A stretch of DNA of 11,882 bases, taken from positions 1 through 11,882 of the forward strand of contig JAUWNF010000051.1 of assembly GCA_030612785.1 (NCBI GenBank), in the 5' to 3' direction. This document shows, piece by piece, positions 1 to 4,544 of this stretch; the stretch's first letter is position 1, and every line of letters starts with the position of its first letter. The stretch comes from Phycisphaerales bacterium (GTDB lineage Bacteria; Planctomycetota; Phycisphaerae; UBA1845). The notes beneath the pieces were generated by a model, which saw nothing but the letters and a program-made list of their open reading frames with translations, was not told where the DNA came from and ran no database searches. The position numbers and the translations under genes were made by a program.

Positions 1-618
1 AAGTACCTTAACTACCTGCAGACGCGGCTGGGCGAGATACTGGAGCTGATCCCTGACGACCAGTGGCACCTGATGTGGGTGGTGGACTTCCCCATGTTCG
101 AGTGGGACGACGAGGAGCAGCGCTGGTTCAGCACCCACCATCCGTTCACGGCCCCGCGCGATGAAGACATCCACCTTCTGGACAGCGATCCCGGCCGGGT
201 GCGGGCCAAGGCTTACGATCTGGTGCTCAACGGTATCGAGATGGCCGGCGGAAGTATCCGTATCCATCAGCCGGACGTACAGGTCAAGGTCTTCGAGTTG
301 TTGGGTATCAGCCGGGAAGAGGCCAAGATCAAGTTTCAGTTTCTGATGGACGCCCTGGCCTACGGTGCCCCGCCGCACGGCGGGATCGCCTTCGGGCTGG
401 ACCGCTGGGTGATGCTGCTGGCCAAGGCCCAGAGCCTGCGCGACGTCATCGCGTTCCCCAAGACGGCCCGGGCAGTTTGCCCGTTAACCGACGCGCCCAG
501 CGAAGTGTCCGACGAGCAGCTTCGGGAGTTGGGCATCGACCTGCGCCCGGAAGTCAAGGCCCGGAAAGAACAAGCCGCCGACGGCGAAGGCCACGTCCAC
601 CGCGCCCACGACGAGTGA
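1..618 (+). CDS. aspS: Aspartyl-tRNA synthetase, C-terminal part (5' end outside window)
   Basis: Class II aminoacyl-tRNA synthetase that charges tRNA-Asp in the cytoplasm. The reading frame is open from base 1, so the gene enters from the left; 205 residues are visible. Near the start lies the bacterial AspRS block VVDFPMFEWD followed by HHPFTAP. The class II motif 3 with its ATP-binding arginine is GGIAFGLDR at 379-405, followed by the conserved RDVIAFPK and the TDAPSEV / QLRELGIDL ending that is typical of bacterial-type AspRS. Downstream of GIDL there is a charged tail of about 20 residues (KARKEQAADG...), longer than in many homologues. The TGA stop (616-618) overlaps the first bases of a repeated RND-gene fragment, so the gene ends exactly at the edge of the accessory island. 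The opposite strand immediately beyond carries unrelated genes. Identification is firm; whether the last residues are native or altered by the junction cannot be decided here. Confidence 0.95.
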   Translation, partial: KYLNYLQTRLGEILELIPDDQWHLMWVVDFPMFEWDDEEQRWFSTHHPFTAPRDEDIHLLDSDPGRVRAKAYDLVLNGIEMAGGSIRIHQPDVQVKVFELLGISREEAKIKFQFLMDALAYGAPPHGGIAFGLDRWVMLLAKAQSLRDVIAFPKTARAVCPLTDAPSEVSDEQLRELGIDLRPEVKARKEQAADGEGHVHRAHDE

Positions 619-703
619 CGAACAGGCCGAAGATCAGCGCCCAGGCCAGCCCGCTGAAGATCGGATCGAGCGTGATGGGCCAGGCGCCAAGCATAGCGCC
701 GGC
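617..703 (-). pseudogene. RND efflux transporter C-terminal fragment, copy A
   Basis: On the minus strand this stretch encodes AGAMLGAWPITLDPIFSG and then LAWALIFGLFV, the penultimate/last transmembrane region of an AcrB/CusA-like RND pump. It breaks off at the aspS stop codon, so the STVFTLVVIPVVYY end seen in copy B is missing. It lies downstream of, and in the same frame as, the TAG stop of the NYN gene (722-724), separated by only a few codons. Over about 70 bases it is nearly identical to copies B (3191-3322) and C (4088-4231); I count three differences from C. It is a relic, not a gene: no start and no stop of its own. The upstream boundary is uncertain by about 10 bases. Confidence 0.75.
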
Positions 704-721
704 GTGGGCCATGTGACCCGC

Positions 722-1349
722 CTACCAACTCGCGGGTTTCTCTATGACACCGCCGCGTCCGTCCTGCACCTGCGACGGGAATTGCGATAGTGGCACAAGC
801 TGGAGCGGAAACGTCTTGTTCTTGTCCGCCGCCGACCTCAACTCGACTGCCGCCCCGCGAATGGGGTTTCGTGACGGGACGTAGACCAGCACCTGCGTCT
901 TGGGTGACTCTTTCTTGACCAGATCGACGGCAGGAACGAGGTCCGAATCACCGCTTACCAGGATGATCCGGTCGGTACGGTTGTGGTGGACATCGTCCAG
1001 CATCTGGAGCGCGATGTTCACATCCGTCCGCTTCTCTTCCGTGGTGTCGAACATGCGCGAGCCCGTGTACCTGCAAGCGCGTACGCGACACTTGATCTGG
1101 CTCGTCTTGAACTTGCCGAGGATCACGTTGACCTTCGGCAACGTGGCCAGGGCCCGAAGATAGCACTCCTGATTCGGCCGATGGCTTCCAGTAACTAAAG
1201 CAGTGAAGTAGTGAACGACCTGAATCTCGTCGTCGGGGCGCAGTCGCTCAAACAGCCGTTCAAGGCTGAGCCACTTGTGGGCGGTCCCACGGAGGGCGCC
1301 GTAGTAGAAGTTGAACCCGTCAACTATAGATGATGCTGCGTTTGCTCAC
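722..1349 (-). pseudogene. NYN-domain (PIN-like) nuclease-type protein, frameshifted near its start
   Basis: Read with one base removed at about 1325, a GTG start at 1349-1347 gives a 208-residue protein beginning MSKRSIIYVDGFNFYY, the classic NYN opening with its first acidic residue (Asp10). Further on come EEKRTDVNIALQMLDD (Asp109) and IILVSGDSDLVP (Asp134, Asp136), the other acidic residues of the predicted metal-dependent nuclease site. As given, the frame carrying VDGFN has a stop just upstream and no ATG, GTG or TTG before a TTG at 1141, which would delete the first third of the domain. Hence either a 1-base insertion has broken the gene or the base is a sequencing error; the protein sequence is otherwise undamaged, which favours a recent event or an error. 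NYN proteins are often small stand-alone RNases. Its stop lies 18 bases from RND fragment A. A weak AAGG ribosome site precedes the GTG. Confidence 0.75.
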
Positions 1350-1374
1350 GTGCCTGAACCTTGCATCCGGGCGC

Positions 1375-1402
1375 AAAAAACAGGCAGCCCTATAGACTGC
1401 CC
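1375..1402 (-). terminator. Rho-independent-terminator-like hairpin
   Basis: On the minus strand, arms GGCAG (1401-1397) and CTGCC (1387-1383) enclose a 9-base loop, extendable by one G-T pair, and are followed after one G by six T (1380-1375). It lies 26 bases upstream of the NYN start codon, so it would either end a minus-strand transcript coming from the structured region to the right or act as a leader attenuator for the NYN gene. The stem is short, so strength is uncertain. Confidence 0.4.
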
Positions 1403-1472
1403 AACCCGCCGGAAGCGGGGGAGTTGTGTTTACAGTGTACCGCGCAACCCACTCCCGTCAACCACTTGGCGT

Positions 1473-1497
1473 TAACTCCTTTGACGACAGGGAGTTA
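1473..1497. other. 9-bp inverted repeat with 7-base centre, recombination-core-like
   Basis: Arms TAACTCCTT and AGGGAGTTA (one G-T pair) flank the 7-base centre TGACGAC. Arm and spacer sizes fit tyrosine-recombinase crossover sites, and a tRNA T-arm-like GGTTCGATTC follows 35 bases downstream. No integrase gene is present in the window, so the role is inference; it may equally be an RNA hairpin. Confidence 0.35.
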
Positions 1498-1562
1498 CAG
1501 GATTGGCCCTCGCAATCCGCGACTGATCCGTGGTTCGATTCTGGTGCGACGGACAAGCCCGC

Positions 1563-1625
1563 CCACTCCGCGAAGCAGACGAGCCACTCCCGGGAGCGAA
1601 CGAGTCATTCCCAGAAGCGGACGAT
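1563..1625. repeat. Three degenerate tandem copies of a 21-base unit
   Basis: Units at 1563-1583, 1584-1604 and 1605-1625 share the frame CCACTCC...GAAGC..ACGAG, with several substitutions and no length change. All three remain aligned at exactly 21 bases. The strongest hairpin of the region begins seven bases downstream (1632). Confidence 0.6.
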
Positions 1626-1631
1626 CCGCTG

Positions 1632-1670
1632 CCGTCAGTGGGAGGCCCACTGGCGGTTGGCGCAACCGCC
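1632..1670. other. Two overlapping, mutually exclusive strong hairpins
   Basis: Hairpin one (1632-1656) has an 11-bp stem starting CCGTCAGTGGG, one G-T pair and loop AGG. Hairpin two (1652-1670) has an 8-bp perfect stem GGCGGTTG/CAACCGCC with loop GCG. The bases GGCGG at 1652-1656 belong to both stems, so only one can form at a time. No T-run follows on the + strand. The arrangement resembles a switch in a leader, or the structured end of a mobile element. Confidence 0.55.
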
Positions 1671-1745
1671 TGGTCGGCAAAGTGTTAGCACGTGTCGGCT
1701 CGGAGTGGCCACGTTGACCCGATGATGGTATGCTGCGTCAGGCTT

Positions 1746-1761
1746 GGCAGAGCATTCTGCC
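1746..1761. promoter_or_regulatory. Perfect inverted repeat upstream of the DUF5343 gene
   Basis: GGCAGA and TCTGCC flank GCAT, 46 bases before the DUF5343 start codon. It could be an operator or a leader hairpin. The same GGCAG/CTGCC arms occur in the terminator-like hairpin at 1383-1401 on the other side of the region. Confidence 0.35.
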
Positions 1762-1807
1762 TCGGCGTGGATGGCACCAGAAGACCGTGATACCGGAGGC
1801 CGCCCGC

Positions 1808-2503
1808 ATGGCGCAAGACCCCACCTCGAGGTTCCCCGTGATGCCCATCAAACACTGGTGGAATCTGCGGAACAAGTTCAAGAAGAGTATCCCAGGGACC
1901 ATCACAACGAACTACATCAGCTTGGTGCTGCGCATGACCGAGCAGTCGGCCAGCTCCAACGTAATCCCGTCGCTACGGATGGTCGGGATCATCGATGACA
2001 AGGGGAAAGTCGTTCACGATGCCGCCCGCAGATTCAGGGATGACCAGCAGTATGCGGATTTCTGCGCAGAGACGCTGAAGCGCATCTATCCACAAGATCT
2101 ACGCGATGCTTTCCCCGATGCCAATTCGGATGCGAAGAACGTGGATAACTGGTTTGCCAACCACACCGGCGTGGGCGCCGTTGCTGCAAGGCGAATGAGG
2201 GCGTTCTATCTTCTTCTGTGCGACGCTGATCCAGCCAAGGAGAAGGCGAGCGACGGCACCAGCACTAAGGCGGCAAAGGCCAGCCCCGCGAACAAGGGAG
2301 CTGCAAAAGCAAAGGTGAGCAGCAGAATCAGCAAACCAAGGGTACCCGTACAGCGCGAAGAGAAGGGCCAAGGAGCTGATTCTCCTGCTCTACACATCAA
2401 TATCCAAGTGCACATATCATCCGATGCCGCGCCTGATCAAATCGATCAGATATTCAAGAGCATGGCAAAGCACATCTACCGAGTTGAGAAAGATGCGCAG
2501 TGA
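1808..2503 (+). CDS. DUF5343 domain protein
   Basis: The predicted protein has 231 residues. The start is set at ATG 1808 because GGAGG (1795-1799) sits eight bases upstream and similarity to the family begins here; the frame is open further upstream, to 1730, but that part is low-complexity. The N-terminal part carries the DUF5343 pattern: FPVMPIKHWWNLRNKFKKS, then PGTITTNYISLVL, a VIPSLRMVGIID segment and, at the end of the domain, WFANHTGVGAVAARRMRAF. A Lys/Ala/Ser-rich linker follows, then a conserved C-terminal patch LHINIQVHISSDA...DQIDQIFKSMAKH seen in several proteins of this type. Biochemical function is unknown; the fold is thought to be small and helical, and the basic linker hints at nucleic-acid contact. 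Its last 11 bases overlap the next gene, indicating a coupled two-gene operon. G+C is visibly lower than in the flanking core genes, which suggests acquisition. Confidence 0.8.
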   Translation: MAQDPTSRFPVMPIKHWWNLRNKFKKSIPGTITTNYISLVLRMTEQSASSNVIPSLRMVGIIDDKGKVVHDAARRFRDDQQYADFCAETLKRIYPQDLRDAFPDANSDAKNVDNWFANHTGVGAVAARRMRAFYLLLCDADPAKEKASDGTSTKAAKASPANKGAAKAKVSSRISKPRVPVQREEKGQGADSPALHINIQVHISSDAAPDQIDQIFKSMAKHIYRVEKDAQ

Positions 2504-3011
2504 TCTGGGTCGGTCCGTTCTGCAACTCGCGAAGTCCTTGCAGGATGTTGCACCCAGAGAGTGGGTGCCTCCATCGGAGGGCTTGCCGCCAAAAAGCGAG
2601 ATGGTGGTTTACCACGCCCTAGTACGAGGGACGAGAAGAAGCTACATCGAGCGTATTGTCTATCAAATCAACGGCGCGTACGAAAACGGTTGGTATGACG
2701 CATGTGCTGTGATGATTCGCCGTCTGCTGGAGACCTTGATCATCGAGACATTTGAAGCTCACGATCTGGCGGACCGGATCAAGAAGAACGACGACTTCAT
2801 GTATCTGCGAGACCTGATCGGCGTCACCCTTGCCGAGAAGTCGTGGAACCTGGGCCGCAACACGAAAAAGGCACTTCCTAAGCTCAAGGACATCGGTGAC
2901 AAGTCTGCCCACAGTCGCCGATACATCGCCGTGCGGCAAGATATTGACGATGTCCGATCCGACCTTCGGACGGTCGTTCAGGAGCTACTGATCCTCGCGC
3001 GTTTGAAGTGA
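2493..3011 (+). CDS. DUF4145/HEPN-like all-helical protein, partner of DUF5343
   Basis: 172 residues starting at ATG 2493, inside the end of the DUF5343 gene (11-base overlap). A longer frame from 2424 exists, but it would overlap by 80 bases and begins with out-of-frame sequence. The protein is mostly helical with no signal peptide or membrane segment. Its core, YQINGAYENGWYDACAVMIRRLLETLIIE, is the amphipathic helical pair typical of DUF4145-like domains. The C-terminal LPKLKDIGDKSAHSRR matches the 'IGN..AH' element that DUF4145 and related HEPN-superfamily proteins share. The strict HEPN RNase signature (Arg, four to six residues, His) is not obvious, so catalysis cannot be claimed. A pair of one DUF5343 protein with one HEPN-like protein, at low G+C and beside toxin-antitoxin genes, is compatible with a defence or toxin-antitoxin role, but this is inference. 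The gene ends convergent to RND fragment B. Confidence 0.7.
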   Translation: MRSDLGRSVLQLAKSLQDVAPREWVPPSEGLPPKSEMVVYHALVRGTRRSYIERIVYQINGAYENGWYDACAVMIRRLLETLIIETFEAHDLADRIKKNDDFMYLRDLIGVTLAEKSWNLGRNTKKALPKLKDIGDKSAHSRRYIAVRQDIDDVRSDLRTVVQELLILARLK

Positions 3012-3078
3012 TGTGCCGCGCGTTGCCGAGTGTGCATGCTCTTGTGCGCCTAGAACCAGCGCGTGCGGGTTGGTCGCC

Positions 3079-3113
3079 GATTGCTGATCCCTGAACCCTG
3101 AAGCCCAAACCCT
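3079..3113. repeat. Short heptanucleotide repeat tract (GANNCCT type)
   Basis: Five consecutive 7-base units: GATTGCT, GATCCCT, GAACCCT, GAAGCCC, AAACCCT. The spacing is exactly seven. A similar heptad tract with a different unit lies at 8788-8822. It sits in the otherwise empty 3012-3190 gap. Confidence 0.5.
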
Positions 3114-3190
3114 CCGTCGCTCCGTGGCTTCGTCACTTGCCGGCGCACAGGATGCCCCCCCGTTATCCTTGCGCGATGTGCTGTAACCTC

Positions 3191-3322
3191 TTACGCTCTG
3201 CGTCGGCCGTAGACCATATAATACACCACCGGAATAACGACCAGCGTGAAAACCGTGGAGACGAACAGGCCGAAGATCAGCGCCCAGGCCAATCCGCTGA
3301 AGGTCGGGTCGAGCGTGATGGG
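3191..3322 (-). pseudogene. RND efflux transporter C-terminal fragment, copy B
   Basis: Minus-strand frame of 43 codons plus TAA stop (3193-3191): PITLDPTFSGLAWALIFG, then LFVSTVFTLVVIPVVYYMV and YGRRRA. This is the last transmembrane helix and short cytoplasmic tail of an RND-family (AcrB/CusA-like) pump. The frame is undamaged, but nothing upstream belongs to an RND protein; in-frame sequence beyond PIT reaches a TGA at once. It begins 67 bases downstream of the PIN toxin stop on the same strand. It is the best-preserved copy of the three and keeps the Leu and Pro that copy C has lost. Confidence 0.85.
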
Positions 3323-3388
3323 TCAAACGAGCACGAGTTGCCACCGTACCTCAGGCAATCCTCTGCGGGCCACGGAACACCCGCCCGT

Positions 3389-3781
3389 TTATCGCCTGAT
3401 GACTTCGAGACCGTGGACATGTGCGAAGTGTTCGTCCGATGTCGCCAGTGGCAGGTTGTACTGGATGCACAGGGCAGCGATCCACACGTCGTTTTCCGGG
3501 ATGGGCTTGCCCGCCCGTCTCAATCGTAGACGAACGTCGGCGTACACCTCCGCCGTCGTCACGTTTACATCAAGCACCCGGCATCGTTTCACCAATGTCT
3601 CGACGCGCTCGCGATTCTCGTTCGCCCGTCGCGAATTCAGCGCCCCGAAACGCAGCTCTCCCACGACGGGAACCGGCAGGTGAACGACCGCAAAAGCAAC
3701 GACCCATCGCCCGGCGTCACCGGCGTTGCTCAAGACGGCGATGGCCTCGTTCGTGTCGAGGGCGATGCGGCTACCATTCAT
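3389..3781 (-). CDS. vapC: PIN-domain toxin (VapC family)
   Basis: 130 residues. Predicted Mg/Mn-dependent endoribonuclease of a type II toxin-antitoxin pair, acting on RNA in the cytoplasm. The four acidic PIN positions are present: Asp9 in ALDTNEAI, Glu42 in VVGELRFGA, Asp97 in the hallmark GKPIPENDVWIAA, and Asp115 in ATSDEHF. Length is normal for VapC. The ATG at 3781 overlaps the end of the antitoxin gene by 11 bases, giving translational coupling with the antitoxin made first. No frameshift or missing catalytic residue, so the toxin looks active. It is followed on the same strand by RND fragment B. Substrate specificity cannot be read from sequence. Confidence 0.92.
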   Translation of the reverse strand: MNGSRIALDTNEAIAVLSNAGDAGRWVVAFAVVHLPVPVVGELRFGALNSRRANENRERVETLVKRCRVLDVNVTTAEVYADVRLRLRRAGKPIPENDVWIAALCIQYNLPLATSDEHFAHVHGLEVIRR

Positions 3782-3995
3782 CCAGGTTTACCTGCTCGAA
3801 CTCGCTCTCGACGATCCGGCGCATCTCCGAGGCGTCTTCATCGGGCAAGATGCCGATGCAGTCCGCCAGACCGTTGCCTGCCGGCTCTACGCTCTCGATG
3901 GTCAGTCGGAGCTGGGCGTGTTCTGCGATGCCATCCAAGGACTGGAGCGGTCGCAAGACACCGGCTTCATAAACCGCGTTGATGGTTCGTGTCAT
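3771..3995 (-). CDS. DUF104-family antitoxin
   Basis: 74 residues. The N-terminal MTRTINAVYEAGVLRPLQSL is the signature of the DUF104 (AF2212-like) antitoxins that accompany PIN toxins; the conserved pattern is 'I.AVYE.GVLRPL..L'. The acidic C-terminal part (DEDASEMRRIVESEFEQV) would wrap around and block the toxin. It is the first gene of the pair, overlaps the toxin start by 11 bases, and has its own promoter-like sequence and palindrome immediately upstream, consistent with autoregulation. The length fits the family. Confidence 0.88.
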   Translation of the reverse strand: MTRTINAVYEAGVLRPLQSLDGIAEHAQLRLTIESVEPAGNGLADCIGILPDEDASEMRRIVESEFEQVNLDEW

Positions 3996-4044
3996 GATTA
4001 ATCACTCTATCACTAGTCTACCGGACGGCCGACGGCCTCGTCAA
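3995..4044 (-). promoter_or_regulatory. Promoter and palindromic operator of the toxin-antitoxin pair
   Basis: Minus strand: -35-like TTGACG (4044-4039), 18-base spacer, -10-like TAGACT (4020-4015). A perfect 10-base palindrome TGATTAATCA (3995-4004) spans the expected start of transcription and touches the antitoxin ATG (3995-3993), leaving a very short leader. The position is right for autorepression by the antitoxin complex. The boxes are pattern matches only. Confidence 0.5.
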
Positions 4045-4087
4045 GCGTCCGGGCAGAATCAGTTTTGAGTGGGGCCGGTTCCCCGAT

Positions 4088-4231
4088 TCACTCCGTTACG
4101 CGGTAGCCATAGACCATGTAGTACACCACCGTAATCACGACCCGCGTGAAAACGGTGGAGACGAACAGGCCGAAGATCAGCGCCCAGGCTAGGCCGCTGA
4201 AGATCGGATCGAGCGTGATGGGCCAGGCGGC
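4088..4231 (-). pseudogene. RND efflux transporter C-terminal fragment, copy C
   Basis: Minus-strand frame AAWPITLDPIFSGLAWALIF, GLFVSTVFTRVVITVVYY, MVYGYRVTE and TGA stop (4090-4088). Same segment as copies A and B, with two substitutions unlikely in a working membrane helix: Leu to Arg and Pro to Thr relative to TLVVIPVVYY of copy B. It begins five bases after the stop of the small antitoxin-like gene at 4237. It is a relic with its own stop but no start. Confidence 0.85.
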
Positions 4232-4236
4232 CAGCC

Positions 4237-4437
4237 TCAACGCCTGTGTTTTGCGATCAGTTCGCGAACCGCAGGTACAAGCTCGACCGGCACTTCGATA
4301 ATGGACTCAGTCCGGTCCTCATACCCGGCTTCGTCTTCGGCAACTGCTTCTTCCTCGGTCTGGTCCTCGTAGTGTCTCAGGACCCTCCGAACCTTCTCTT
4401 CGTCCCAACCTTCCGGGAATCTGCTCTGCACCATCAT
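4237..4437 (-). CDS. Small acidic antitoxin-like protein
   Basis: 66 residues (65 if the second ATG is used). The sequence MVQSRFPEGWDEEKVRRVLR, a Glu-rich centre (TEEEAVAEDEAGYED) and IEVPVELVPAVRELIAKH resemble small uncharacterised proteins that follow DUF4258-type toxin genes; the antitoxin role is from context. Its ATG overlaps the stop of the upstream toxin-like remnant as ATGA, the tight coupling typical of such pairs. Because the partner is truncated, this gene is probably an orphan. No promoter of its own is evident. It ends next to RND fragment C. Confidence 0.6.
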   Translation of the reverse strand: MMVQSRFPEGWDEEKVRRVLRHYEDQTEEEAVAEDEAGYEDRTESIIEVPVELVPAVRELIAKHRR

Positions 4438-4544
4438 CGCCTCCGGCGCATCCGGCGTTTGTATGCGGTCAAGGGCTTGCCTTTGAATTCGTAGGCCGTA
4501 ATCACAAACATACTCTCGGGCTCCGGATCAGGAACGTAGATCAG
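4434..4544 (-). pseudogene. 5'-truncated toxin-like gene (DUF4258-like C-terminus)
   Basis: Only the last 36 codons are recognisable: LIYVPDPEPESMFVITAYEF followed by KGKPLTAYKRRMRRRR. The 'pD....F.VITAYE' element and basic tail resemble the C-terminus of small DUF4258/RelE-like toxins. The frame continues further upstream, but there it overlaps the end of the DUF4340 gene in another frame and no longer resembles a toxin. The recognisable part starts exactly at the DUF4340 stop codon (TGA at 4543-4541), so about half the expected toxin is missing. Its own stop overlaps the following antitoxin-like start. Confidence 0.55.

Larger units (their letters stand above)
1350..1807. other. Non-coding, hairpin-rich intergenic region
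   Basis: No reading frame in this stretch looks like a protein; open frames here are Arg/Pro/Ser-rich shadows. It lies between the divergent NYN gene and DUF5343 operon. It holds at least six inverted repeats: 1383-1401, 1405-1419 (CCCGC/GCGGG), 1473-1497, 1632-1656, 1652-1670 and 1746-1761, plus a 21-base degenerate tandem repeat at 1563-1625 and a T-arm-like GGTTCGATTC at 1532-1541. It could be a structured RNA, an attachment/recombination region, or the leader of the DUF5343 operon. No convincing sigma-70 promoter was found for either flanking gene. Confidence 0.5.

Noticed and set aside
1473..1545. A tRNA gene suggested by a 7-base loop hairpin and GGTTCGATTC
   Set aside because: No acceptor stem, no D-arm, the loop lacks the required T before the anticodon position, and the T-stem pairs poorly.
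1361..1725. Open frames of 118 and 99 codons in the NYN-DUF5343 gap
   Set aside because: Low-complexity Arg/Ser/Pro composition, no ribosome site, and they run through hairpins and the 21-base repeats.
3137..3683. Overlapping + strand frames across RND fragment B and the PIN gene
   Set aside because: They are antisense to the clear VapC and RND-tail frames and resemble nothing.
617..4231. Classical integron with attC sites formed by the three repeats
   Set aside because: The repeats are coding fragments of a membrane helix, lack the paired R/L box layout, and no integrase is present; only the cassette-like logic is retained as a hypothesis.
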